From: an uncultured Odoribacter sp.
Lineage (GTDB): Bacteria; Bacteroidota; Bacteroidia; Bacteroidales; Marinifilaceae
DNA length: 64,000 nt
Reading direction: 5' to 3'
NCBI GenBank assembly: GCA_905193145.1
Contig: CAJJNP010000001.1
Location: forward strand, 1-64,000
Program-made: the position numbers and the translations under genes
Part shown: piece by piece, positions 18,667 through 26,020 of the stretch
Layout of the letters: each line of letters begins with the position of its first letter
Numbering within the stretch: the first letter of the stretch is position 1
Notes under the pieces: generated by a model
What the model saw: the letters and a program-made list of their open reading frames with translations, nothing else
Databases searched by the model: none
What the model was told of the DNA's origin: nothing

Positions 18667-19407
18667 TTAATGACATTCTACCCGCTTCAAATCTTCCGGA
18701 GTATCAATACCAATAGATTCATGTGCCGTTTCACGCACTGCGATTGTATATCCGTTTTCCAACCAACGCAACTGCTCCAGCGATTCAGCTTTTTCCAATC
18801 TTCCCTGAGGTAAAGCTGTAATCTCTTTCAACACCTCAGGACGATAAGCATACATCCCGACATGTTTATAAAAAGGAGTCATCTCCAACCAGCATTCTTT
18901 CTCGATACCCCGACAAAATGGAATGGCCGAACGTGAAAAATACAAAGCCGTACCTTTTGCAGAACAAACGACTTTCACTTTATTCGGATCAAAGATATCA
19001 GCATTCCGCTCAAACCGCTTCGCAAGCGTAGCAATCTCAACCTTATCATCCTCAAAACAGGCAACCAACGCCTTCACCTGCTCTGGTTGTATAAAAGGTT
19101 CATCACCTTGAATATTCACCACCACATCATACTTTTTCCCGGTCTGTTCTACCACATGCCGGTAAGCTTCATAGCATCGATCCGTACCGCTACGATGTTC
19201 CGCTGATGTCATAACCGCTTTTCCACCAAAACCGATTACACAATCATAAATCCGGCCATCATCTGTAGCCACATAAACATTTTCAGAAACTGCAGCAGCT
19301 TTCTCCACCACGTGCTGCACCATCGGCTTTCCTCCTATCATAGCCAAAGGCTTACCCGGGAAACGGGTAGAGGCATAACGGGCAGGAATCAATATCAAAA
19401 CTTCCAT
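18667..19407 (-). CDS. kdsB: 3-deoxy-manno-octulosonate cytidylyltransferase
   Basis: A 246-residue cytoplasmic enzyme with the KdsB start LILIPARYASTRFPGKPLAMIGGKPM, the VVNIQGDEPFIQPEQV block and the SRSAIPFCRG segment. It activates Kdo with CTP to CMP-Kdo for LPS core synthesis, so the organism makes a Kdo-type LPS inner core. It is set off from fabH by an intrinsic terminator and runs directly into the ECF sigma gene. Confidence 0.95.
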   Translation of the reverse strand: MEVLILIPARYASTRFPGKPLAMIGGKPMVQHVVEKAAAVSENVYVATDDGRIYDCVIGFGGKAVMTSAEHRSGTDRCYEAYRHVVEQTGKKYDVVVNIQGDEPFIQPEQVKALVACFEDDKVEIATLAKRFERNADIFDPNKVKVVCSAKGTALYFSRSAIPFCRGIEKECWLEMTPFYKHVGMYAYRPEVLKEITALPQGRLEKAESLEQLRWLENGYTIAVRETAHESIGIDTPEDLKRVECH

Positions 19408-19470
19408 AAATGGTTTGTATTAGCAATTATGTTAATTAACGAGAGCGAAAGGTAAAAAAATTATTTTGAT

Positions 19471-19498
19471 AAAAAAAGAGCCGCATCCAAGCGGCTCT
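19471..19498 (-). terminator. Intrinsic terminator of the DUF177-rpmF-fabH operon
   Basis: On the minus strand AGAGCCGC and GCGGCTCT form an eight-base-pair stem with a six-base loop, followed by seven T residues, right after the fabH stop. It separates this operon from kdsB. Confidence 0.85.
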
Positions 19499-19501
19499 CA
19501 A

Positions 19502-20503
19502 TTATTTTTTCGGGTCATACGCCCATTTCAACCAAACGGCACCCCATGTAAATCCGGCACCGAAAGCGGCAAGAATCAAATTGTCGCCCTTATGTAGTTG
19601 ATTTTCCCATTCATATAAACACAATGGAATGGTCGCTGAAGTTGTATTTCCATACTTTTGAATATTCACCATCACTTTTTCAGGCTCCAGCCCCATACGA
19701 CGCCCGGTAGCATCAATGATACGTAAATTTGCCTGATGAGGAACCAACCAAGCGATATCATCCGGCTTCAAACCATTTTTTTCCATGATTTCAACCGCTG
19801 TATCTGCCATATTAGTTACAGCATGTTTAAATACGAACTGTCCGTCCTGGAAAATGTAATGCTCACGATTTGTCACCGTTTCGATAGATGGAGGATTCAA
19901 CGAACCTCCGGCTTTCATAAACAAGTGATCACGTCCCATACCATCTGAACGCAAAATATGGTCCATTACACCCAGCTCTTCTTCTGTCGGCTCCAACAAT
20001 ACTGCAGCAGCAGCGTCACCAAACAAAGGACAAGTTTTACGGTCTGTGTAATCAGTAATCACTGACATTTTTTCACAGCCAACAAAAACCACTTTCTTGT
20101 AACGTCCACTCTCAACATATTGTGTTGCAGTTACCAATCCGAACAAAAATCCGGAACATCCTGCATTCAAATCAAATCCAAAGGCATTTTTGATGCCTAC
20201 CATGTCGGAAATCACCTGCGCATTTGCAGGGAAGTGCATATCCGGAGTCACTGTCGCACAAATCAACAAGTCGACCTCTTCCGGCTTAGTTCCTGTTTTT
20301 TCCAACAATTGGTTTACCGCCTGAGCTCCCATCCACGCGCTTCCTTTGGTAGGATCTTTCAGAATACGTCTTTCTCTGATACCCACACGAGTCATGATCC
20401 ACTCGTCCGAGGTGTCCACCATACGGCTCAACTCCTCGTTATTCAGAATATAGTCGGGATAGTAAGCCCCTACTCCGGTTATTATAGCTCTCGGCCTATT
20501 CAT
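19502..20503 (-). CDS. fabH: Beta-ketoacyl-ACP synthase III
   Basis: A 333-residue KAS III that starts fatty-acid synthesis by condensing acetyl-CoA with malonyl-ACP. The catalytic triad is visible: cysteine in [12 protein letters not shown], histidine in [10 protein letters not shown], asparagine in [11 protein letters not shown]. The dimer motif [17 protein letters not shown] is present. ATG at 20503 ([12 protein letters not shown]) is used since the longer frame needs a TTG start. It follows rpmF in the widely conserved DUF177-rpmF-fabH order. Confidence 0.95.
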   Translation of the reverse strand: MNRPRAIITGVGAYYPDYILNNEELSRMVDTSDEWIMTRVGIRERRILKDPTKGSAWMGAQAVNQLLEKTGTKPEEVDLLICATVTPDMHFPANAQVISDMVGIKNAFGFDLNAGCSGFLFGLVTATQYVESGRYKKVVFVGCEKMSVITDYTDRKTCPLFGDAAAAVLLEPTEEELGVMDHILRSDGMGRDHLFMKAGGSLNPPSIETVTNREHYIFQDGQFVFKHAVTNMADTAVEIMEKNGLKPDDIAWLVPHQANLRIIDATGRRMGLEPEKVMVNIQKYGNTTSATIPLCLYEWENQLHKGDNLILAAFGAGFTWGAVWLKWAYDPKK

Positions 20504-20605
20504 ATCAAACAATTTTACAGGATAATCCAAATCATTAAACGACCATAGCCCCCTACAACATAGGAGGCTGGCCGGTATAATCTAAACAATCCTTTAGTGA
20601 CAAGA

Positions 20606-20791
20606 TTATGCTACTACTGCTTTCTCAATAGCCAACTTTCCTCTGTAATACCCACATTCAGGACATACGGTGTGATACTTTACAGCAGCACCACAGTTAG
20701 AACACTTCATGATTGCAGTTGAAGTAATTGCATCATGCGTTCTTCTCTTATTTCTTCTCTGTTTTGAGGTTCGGTGTTTCGGATGTGCCAT
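20606..20791 (-). CDS. rpmF: 50S ribosomal protein L32
   Basis: A 61-residue protein of normal L32 length, starting MAHPKHRTSKQRRNKRRTH and with a zinc-ribbon CSNCG followed by CPECG. Zinc-binding four-cysteine form. It sits 13 bases after the DUF177 gene and 103 bases before fabH, in the standard order. Confidence 0.97.
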   Translation of the reverse strand: MAHPKHRTSKQRRNKRRTHDAITSTAIMKCSNCGAAVKYHTVCPECGYYRGKLAIEKAVVA

Positions 20792-20804
20792 TTCTCTGTT
20801 ATTT

Positions 20805-21317
20805 TTAGTTATTAATTAATTTTCTAAGCTCGTCCCATCTCGGGTCTATCGGCTTCTCTTCTTCATCTCTTACATATTCACGGAGCACTTCCTGCATGCT
20901 TTCGTCACACTCTCCATCTTCATGTACAACACGCATCGGATAATTCAACATATAAGTCTCATAAAGATAAGTACTCATATCCAAAAAATCATCCTCCTGC
21001 GTTACGATAATATAATCATCGTCATTCCCCTCTTCGCGTCCGCTTTGTTTGACAATCAACTCCATCTCGCCATGTATCGGCAACTCCAATTCTCCCAAAC
21101 AACGGTCGCAGACAGCTTTCACCGCTCCGTCAAGTTTTATCTTCACTTCCATCAGCAGAGAACTTTTAACAATAACAACAACAGCATCCACTTTGCCCTC
21201 TGTGCCTTTTGTTGCCTCGAAGCAATCGAAAAAAGCAGAGTCCAAAACGAAATCAAAAGAGTGCTTTCCCTCTCCCAATCCCCTGAATGCTATCTTATAT
21301 TCGTTCAATCTGTTCAC
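20805..21317 (-). CDS. DUF177 (YceD-like) rRNA accumulation protein
   Basis: A 170-residue protein beginning VNRLNEYKIAFRGLGEGKHSFDF, with the DUF177 core CDRCLGELELPIHGE and the acidic segment YIIVTQEDDFLDMSTYLYE. YceD homologues are linked to 23S rRNA accumulation and are encoded before rpmF in many bacteria. An upstream in-frame GTG at 21350 would give eleven more residues, but the -7 box TATCTTTG falls inside that extension, so the GTG at 21317 is preferred. Confidence 0.8.
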   Translation of the reverse strand: MNRLNEYKIAFRGLGEGKHSFDFVLDSAFFDCFEATKGTEGKVDAVVVIVKSSLLMEVKIKLDGAVKAVCDRCLGELELPIHGEMELIVKQSGREEGNDDDYIIVTQEDDFLDMSTYLYETYMLNYPMRVVHEDGECDESMQEVLREYVRDEEEKPIDPRWDELRKLINN

Positions 21318-21338
21318 GTCCTTTGAAGTAAAACGGCG

Positions 21339-21346
21339 CAAAGATA
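21339..21346 (-). promoter_or_regulatory. -7 box of the DUF177-rpmF-fabH operon
   Basis: TATCTTTG on the minus strand, an exact TAnnTTTG match, about 22 bases before the GTG at 21317. A TTG on the minus strand at 21371-21373 gives a 24-base spacer, longer than usual. Confidence 0.5.
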
Positions 21347-21390
21347 GCACAAAAACTTACAATAGAAAAGCAAAACATGAAAAATTATAT

Positions 21391-22320
21391 TTATCTATAC
21401 TTTCCGCTCTCTTCCAACATACTTAAATAGCTGGCATAACGGCTCTCGCTTACCTCGCCGGTCTCCACCGCCTCAATTACAGCACATCCCGGTTCGTGCG
21501 TATGCGTACAATTATAAAAACGACACTCTCCGGCACAAGCAAAAATTTCCGGAAAAAAATGCGAAATCTCCTCTTTTTTCATATCCACCACTCCAAAACT
21601 CCTCACTCCCGGAGTATCAATAATACTTCCCCCTCCGGTCAAAGGAAACATCTCCGCAAATGTTGTCGTATGCTTGCCGGAATCATGCGCATCAGAAATC
21701 ATTGCAGTCTTCAAATCCAAGCCCGGCTCCACCCGATTAATCAAAGTTGACTTTCCCACTCCCGACAACCCCGACAGGACCGTAACTTTCCCATTCAGTA
21801 TTTTCCGCACCTCATCCACTCCCTCATCCCTCACCGCAGACACTCCCAGACAAGTATAACCTATCTTCCGATAAATCGCCATCAACCCACCCAACATCGC
21901 CAGATCCTCCTCATCATACAAATCCACCTTATTAAAAACAATCACCGTCGGAATATTATAAGCCTCGGCACTCGCCAAAAAGCGATCGATAAACACAGTG
22001 GATGTCACAGGATGATTCACTGTAACAACCAACAACGCCTGATCTACATTCGCCGCAAGGATATGCGATTCCTTCGACAAATTCGTTGATTTTCGGATAA
22101 TATAATTCTTTCTCGGTTCTATTCCGGTAATCACACCACCTTCTGTTCCCATTTCCACCACCACGCAATCCCCCACAGCAACCGGATTGGTCGTCCGGAT
22201 ACCTTCTATCCTAAAACGCCCACGAATCCGACACTCCACTATCTCTCCGTTATCCATTCTGACGATATACCAGCTACCCGTCGATTTAACTACGATTCCT
22301 TTCTGCATAAGGCTTTTCAT
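21391..22320 (-). CDS. rsgA: Ribosome small-subunit GTPase RsgA
   Basis: A 309-residue circularly permuted GTPase: OB-fold N-terminus (GIVVKSTGSWYIVRMDNGEIVECRIRG), then G4 FNKVDLYD, G1 LSGLSGVGKSTLIN, G3 DTPGVRSFG, and the C-terminal zinc motif CAGECRFYNCTHTHEPGC. It checks late 30S subunit maturation. A second ATG four codons in could be the true start. Divergent from the first Rpn-type gene. Confidence 0.95.
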   Translation of the reverse strand: MKSLMQKGIVVKSTGSWYIVRMDNGEIVECRIRGRFRIEGIRTTNPVAVGDCVVVEMGTEGGVITGIEPRKNYIIRKSTNLSKESHILAANVDQALLVVTVNHPVTSTVFIDRFLASAEAYNIPTVIVFNKVDLYDEEDLAMLGGLMAIYRKIGYTCLGVSAVRDEGVDEVRKILNGKVTVLSGLSGVGKSTLINRVEPGLDLKTAMISDAHDSGKHTTTFAEMFPLTGGGSIIDTPGVRSFGVVDMKKEEISHFFPEIFACAGECRFYNCTHTHEPGCAVIEAVETGEVSESRYASYLSMLEESGKYR

Positions 22321-22354
22321 TTAACATACAATCATATTATCCATTATCCGAGGA

Positions 22355-22362
22355 CAAAGATA
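22355..22362 (-). promoter_or_regulatory. -7 box of rsgA
   Basis: TATCTTTG on the minus strand, 34 bases before the rsgA ATG. No clear -33. Confidence 0.4.
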
Positions 22363-22416
22363 ATCATAACAGATAGAAATATCACCCTACCACACTGTAA
22401 TATCGGAATTTAACCT

Positions 22417-22424
22417 TATCTTTG
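22417..22424 (+). promoter_or_regulatory. -7 box of the first Rpn-type gene
   Basis: TATCTTTG on the plus strand, 27 bases before the ATG. The -33 position carries CTG in place of TTG. Confidence 0.45.
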
Positions 22425-22451
22425 TCATAAAGAATCAAAAACAACAATTAC

Positions 22452-23372
22452 ATGAGATATCTGGACCCCAAAGCCGACCTGACATTCAAACGGGTATTCG
22501 GTGAACACCCCGACTTGGTGCGTAGTTTTCTGAATGCCTTGCTCCCGTTAGGTGAAGGTGAGGAAATAAGTGAAATCGAATACCTGCCTGCGGAAATGGT
22601 GCCCGACAACCCTTTGCGCAAGAACAGCATTGTAGACGTACGCTGCCGAGACATCCGCGGACGACAGTTTATCGTGGAGATGCAGATGGTATGGACTCCG
22701 GAATTCAAACACCGTGTCCTGTTCAATGCCTCGAAAGCCTACGTGCGCCAGATTAAGACGGGTGAGGACTACGAGTTACTGCAACCCGTCTATTCACTGA
22801 ACCTTGTGAACGACATCTTCGAGCCTGAGTTGCAGGGTTATTACCACTATTACCGCATGGTGCATGTGGAACATACGGACAAGGTTATCGACGGACTGCA
22901 CCTGGTGTTTGTGGAACTGCCCAAATTCAATCCTCATACTTTCAGCGAGAAGAGGATGCACGTGCTTTGGCTGCGCTACATGACTGAAATCAACGAACAG
23001 ACCCGTGAGATACCGGAAGAACTGCTGGAGAACCCCGATGTGCAGAAAGCCGTAAAATCACTGGAAGAGTCCGCCTTCACCGAAGCGCAGCTTGCCGGCT
23101 ATGAAAAGTTCTGGGACACCATCAGTGTAGAAAAAACACTGATAAGCGGTGCAGAGAAAAAAGGTCTTGAAAGAGGGAAAGCCATAGGTCTTGAAAAAGG
23201 AAAGGTAATCGGTCGAGAAGAAGGGAAAGCCATAGGTCGAGAAGAAGGGAAAGCCATAGGCGAACAAGAAAAAGCCTGCCAGATTGCCCGTCAGATGAAA
23301 GCAAAAGGATATCCTGCCGATGTGATTGCCGAGCTGACGGCTTTGTCCGAGGAAGAAATCAGCAGCCTATAA
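22452..23372 (+). CDS. Rpn-type PD-(D/E)XK nuclease (copy 1)
   Basis: A 306-residue protein of the PD-(D/E)XK nuclease family transposase/Rpn group. The opening YLDPKADLTFKRVFGEHPDL and the active-site pair D in SIVDVRCRD plus E/Q in FIVEMQM are visible. Members are DNA endonucleases linked to RecA-independent recombination, spread in many near-identical copies, and are not true IS transposases. A variable tract of four 8-residue repeats (GREEGKAI type) lies at residues about 238-269. A second copy lies inverted at 30509-31381; identity begins exactly at the start codon and does not extend into the flanks. Confidence 0.85.
   Translation: MRYLDPKADLTFKRVFGEHPDLVRSFLNALLPLGEGEEISEIEYLPAEMVPDNPLRKNSIVDVRCRDIRGRQFIVEMQMVWTPEFKHRVLFNASKAYVRQIKTGEDYELLQPVYSLNLVNDIFEPELQGYYHYYRMVHVEHTDKVIDGLHLVFVELPKFNPHTFSEKRMHVLWLRYMTEINEQTREIPEELLENPDVQKAVKSLEESAFTEAQLAGYEKFWDTISVEKTLISGAEKKGLERGKAIGLEKGKVIGREEGKAIGREEGKAIGEQEKACQIARQMKAKGYPADVIAELTALSEEEISSL
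23163..23258 (+). repeat. In-frame 24-base tandem repeat, four units
   Basis: Four consecutive 24-base units encode GLERGKAI, GLEKGKVI, GREEGKAI, GREEGKAI. The inverted second gene copy has only two units at the same place, so the tract varies in length between copies. Confidence 0.85.
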
Positions 23373-23420
23373 ATCCCTATGACAATATAATTTATAAGCA
23401 TAATATCAACAAATAATAAG

Positions 23421-24002
23421 ATGTCATTAGTATTTGCCACCAACAACAAACACAAATTAGAAGAAATATCCCATCTATTAGAGGGAACTTACGAAATTAT
23501 TCCGCTTGAAGCTATCGGTTGCCACGACGACATTCCGGAAGACCACGAAACGCTCGAAGAAAACGCCCTACAAAAAGCACGCTATATCAAAGAACACTAT
23601 GGCTGTGACTGTTTCGCAGATGATACGGGCCTCGAAATAGAAGCTCTCAACGGACAACCGGGAGTCTACTCCGCCCGATATGCAGGACCAGCCAAAGATT
23701 CGAAAGCAAACATGCAAAAAGTACTGGACAACATGCAAAACCAAGCCAACCGCAAGGCGTGCTTCCGTACTATCATAGCCCTCATTCTCGATGGTCAAGA
23801 ATATCTGTTTGAAGGACGTGTCGACGGAGAAATCCTCACAGAACAACACGGAAGTGCCGGCTTCGGCTACGACCCGATATTCCGCCCGGAAGGATTCAAG
23901 GAAAGCTTTGCCGAAATGGACTTAGACACAAAAAACAGCATCAGCCACCGCGGACGCGCCGTATCCAAACTTGTCGATTTTTTGAAGACCCGACAAAAAT
24001 AA
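23421..24002 (+). CDS. rdgB: XTP/dITP diphosphatase (RdgB/HAM1)
   Basis: A 193-residue house-cleaning pyrophosphatase that hydrolyses XTP, ITP and dITP to keep them out of nucleic acids. The signature [12 protein letters not shown], the catalytic [23 protein letters not shown] and the terminal FGYDPIF and [10 protein letters not shown] motifs are all present. It ends five bases before recO. Confidence 0.95.
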   Translation: MSLVFATNNKHKLEEISHLLEGTYEIIPLEAIGCHDDIPEDHETLEENALQKARYIKEHYGCDCFADDTGLEIEALNGQPGVYSARYAGPAKDSKANMQKVLDNMQNQANRKACFRTIIALILDGQEYLFEGRVDGEILTEQHGSAGFGYDPIFRPEGFKESFAEMDLDTKNSISHRGRAVSKLVDFLKTRQK

Positions 24003-24007
24003 TCACA

Positions 24008-24727
24008 ATGGAGCCGGAAGTCTGCACAGGAATTGTATTGAAAATCAACGGATACTCGGATGCATTGAAAATCATCCACCTGTATTCGAAAGAAAGGGGC
24101 CATCTCTCCATGATAGCCCCATCCGCTCTGTTCAAACGCAAGACCAAAACAATCCATCCCTTCCAAACCGTCGAGATTGAATATCTACCCAACGAACGCG
24201 GCGGATTACATCGGCTGAAAACAGCAGACCCACTCACCAGTCACCCCCACCTTTACATGGATATCGTTAAAATGAATATCCTATTACTCTGGGGGGAAAT
24301 ATTACATATCTTGCTAAAAAACGAAGGCAAAAACGAATCATTATTCCACTATATTACCCGTTCTGTAGACTATTTGAACTCCAGCGAAGGCGACACCGGC
24401 AACTTCAATCTATGCTTCCTATATAGGCTAAGCCTACCCCTTGGTTATCGCATCAATACCGACACCTGGCAAGAGGGCTACCTTTTTTGCCCGACAGACG
24501 GCAGCTTTCATCCTACAGACACCTCCACCCCATGCGTATCCGGCCCCAACACAGCACGTATCATACACACTCTGTGTACTTGTCCCATCGAATCCCTACG
24601 CAATATCCCGCTTAACCGAGCAGCACGCAACGTCCTGCTTGATGTCCTATTACTATTTTATCAATACCATCTTAATTTAAATTTCAATAACAAAGCCCTC
24701 CAAGTCATCCGCGAAATTTTCGCCTGA
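24008..24727 (+). CDS. recO: DNA repair protein RecO
   Basis: A 239-residue protein with the N-terminal OB fold (EVCTGIVLKINGYSDALKIIHLYSKERG) and the helical RecO C-domain (FNLCFLYRLSLPLGYRINTD, ending LNFNNKALQVIREIF). RecO with RecR loads RecA on gapped DNA. Zinc-binding cysteines of some RecO proteins are only partly kept (CPTDGSF). It follows rdgB by five bases and is convergent with the recombinase gene, whose stop lies 40 bases away. Confidence 0.88.
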   Translation: MEPEVCTGIVLKINGYSDALKIIHLYSKERGHLSMIAPSALFKRKTKTIHPFQTVEIEYLPNERGGLHRLKTADPLTSHPHLYMDIVKMNILLLWGEILHILLKNEGKNESLFHYITRSVDYLNSSEGDTGNFNLCFLYRLSLPLGYRINTDTWQEGYLFCPTDGSFHPTDTSTPCVSGPNTARIIHTLCTCPIESLRNIPLNRAARNVLLDVLLLFYQYHLNLNFNNKALQVIREIFA

Positions 24728-24730
24728 AAC

Positions 24731-24779
24731 ACACTTATTCCATTTTTATTGCCACACAAATATACACTTATTCCATTTT
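24731..24779. repeat. Direct repeat pair at the truncated recombinase end
   Basis: ACACTTATTCCATTTT occurs at 24731-24746 and again at 24764-24779, one every 33 bases. The second copy encodes the last codons and stop of the recombinase on the minus strand, so the duplication borders its truncation point. Confidence 0.7.
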
Positions 24780-25271
24780 GCATTTTCCCGTCTGACCAGC
24801 TTTTCGTCTAAATTTCCGACTCCCTTTAGGACGCCCCAAAACAACCCCTTCCGCCTTCTTCCTTGCCAAGGCCTCTTTCGTGCGCATACTAATCAAATTA
24901 CGCTCGATTTCCGCCGCCAAACCGAATGCGAAAGCCAACACCTTGCTTTGAATATCCTCACCCAGACGATAATTGTCTTTAATTGTCCAAACCTTACACT
25001 CTTTTGTCATACAGATATTCAATATTTCCATAATCATAAAAAGACTGCGCCCCAGGCGTGATAATTCCGCACAAATAATCACATCCCCCTTTTTCACCTC
25101 ATCCAGCAGCCGTCCCAATTCACGATCCCTATAAGCCCTGGTTCCACTAATTGTCTCCTCTATCCATCCATCAATCCGGATATTCTGTTGCTTACAAAAA
25201 TTAGCAATCTCGAATCGTTGATTTTCTATCGTCTGTCGATCACTGCTCACTCTAATATATCCATATATCAT
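24768..25271 (-). CDS. Mpi-like serine recombinase lacking the C-terminal HTH
   Basis: A 167-residue small serine recombinase. The catalytic serine lies in YGYIRVSSDRQT (residue about 9), with the later family arginines in AELSRLGRSLFM and the long dimer helix EIERNLISMRTKEALARKKAEG. These segments strongly resemble the Bacteroides master invertase Mpi. Mpi-type enzymes are near 190-200 residues; this one ends soon after VVLGRPKGSRKF and lacks the C-terminal helix-turn-helix that contacts DNA. There is no room for it before recO. It lies 295 bases from an ACGTACGT invertible segment. ATG at 25271 is preferred over an in-frame TTG at 25277. It may be inactive. Confidence 0.8.
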   Translation of the reverse strand: MIYGYIRVSSDRQTIENQRFEIANFCKQQNIRIDGWIEETISGTRAYRDRELGRLLDEVKKGDVIICAELSRLGRSLFMIMEILNICMTKECKVWTIKDNYRLGEDIQSKVLAFAFGLAAEIERNLISMRTKEALARKKAEGVVLGRPKGSRKFRRKAGQTGKCKME

Positions 25272-25324
25272 AACCAATATTATTTAATAAATCTCACATA
25301 TACTCAACTTAAAAATATGATACC

Positions 25325-25385
25325 TATATATCAAAGATAACAAACTGTTATCTTTATCTTATATTTATCTTATCTTTGATATATA
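25325..25385. repeat. Perfect 16-base inverted repeat beside the recombinase
   Basis: TATATATCAAAGATAA (25325-25340) and its exact complement TTATCTTTGATATATA (25370-25385) flank 29 bases. Each arm contains TATCTTTG, a -7 box reading into the element from the left arm on the minus strand and outward on the plus strand. It lies in the recombinase upstream region. It could be a recombination site, an operator or the recombinase promoter. Confidence 0.7.
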
Positions 25386-25565
25386 AATGACATATATTTA
25401 ATAGGGACAGGAGAGGGCGCAAAGAAAGCCCAATGAGGGCAAATCAAAATGAAGCGCCGTGTTTTTTGAAAAAAAATTATGACATTCATTAGCAATATTC
25501 AAAAAATAGAATTATTTTTGCAGCAAAATAAAAACAAATATCAAATAAATATATAGGTGTGAGAT
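25386..25565. other. AT-rich non-coding stretch upstream of the invertible segment
   Basis: No reading frame of note. It holds the candidate promoter at 25513-25520 and poly-A/poly-T tracts. Together with the switch and the leader it forms a 743-base gene-free region between the recombinase and the S-layer-like gene. Confidence 0.6.
25513..25520 (+). promoter_or_regulatory. Candidate promoter -7 box outside the invertible segment
   Basis: TATTTTTG fits TAnnTTTG and reads towards the S-layer-like gene through the invertible segment. No TTG at the usual 19-base spacing. No TAnnTTTG match was found between 25751 and the gene, nor inside the segment on the plus strand, so this is the nearest candidate start site. 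Confidence 0.4.
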
Positions 25566-25750
25566 ATAAAAAACGTACGTTTTTTTTTGTAAAAACATTG
25601 GACTGCTTTATACAAAGCAGTCTTTTTTTTGTTATACACGTAAACGTCCTTTAAATCAACATCTTGCATTTCCAATACAATTTACTTTTTTATCTACTTG
25701 TTTTCTTGTTTTCCAAGCTTTATTCCCTTGATAAAAAACGTACGTTTTTT
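25566..25750. promoter_or_regulatory. Invertible switch flanked by Mpi-type sites
   Basis: The same 20-mer ATAAAAAACGTACGTTTTTT occurs at 25566-25585 and 25731-25750. Its inner 18 bases are a perfect palindrome, so the copies can act as inverted repeats. Its core AAACGTACGT fits the Bacteroides fragilis Mpi site consensus ARACGTWCGT as I recall it. The enclosed 145 bases carry an intrinsic terminator. The segment lies 271 bases ahead of a surface lipoprotein gene and close to a serine invertase gene, the standard layout of Bacteroidales phase variation. Confidence 0.75.
25601..25630 (+). terminator. Intrinsic terminator inside the invertible segment
   Basis: GACTGCTTT, four-base loop, AAAGCAGTC, then eight T residues on the plus strand. 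In the present orientation it would stop transcription coming from the left. After inversion the T tract would be on the other strand and termination should be lost. Confidence 0.8.
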
Positions 25751-25823
25751 ACACACACAACAGACTGTATACCTAGTAATTACATCAATCAGACAAGATA
25801 CCATACACTAAGTGTCGTGCATG

Positions 25824-25898
25824 ACTCTCTGCCCATTATCAATTCATCACAGCCGGACACCATGCCGTCAATATTACACATCATTACGGGCAGAGAGT
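25824..25898. repeat. Leader inverted repeat ahead of the S-layer-like gene
   Basis: ACTCTCTGCCC (25824-25834) pairs perfectly with GGGCAGAGAGT (25888-25898), and flanking TGCAT/ATGCA extend the match imperfectly. In a transcript starting upstream it would form a long-loop hairpin in the untranslated leader. The rest of 25751-26020 shows no reading frame worth calling. Confidence 0.55.
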
Positions 25899-26020
25899 TT
25901 TATGCACATCACAGTTAAAACAAATATAAAAAGGAGGTTTAACATCACGACAACAGCTAAATCAACAAGTAAAGTAAGAGAAAAAGAAAACCATTTTTTA
26001 ACATTTAAATTTTATTTCAA

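Noticed and set aside
25586..25730. Consensus promoter inside the invertible segment
   Set aside because: I searched both strands for TAnnTTTG with a TTG 19-21 bases upstream and found only poor matches such as TTG-N20-TATAAC on the minus strand; not strong enough to call.
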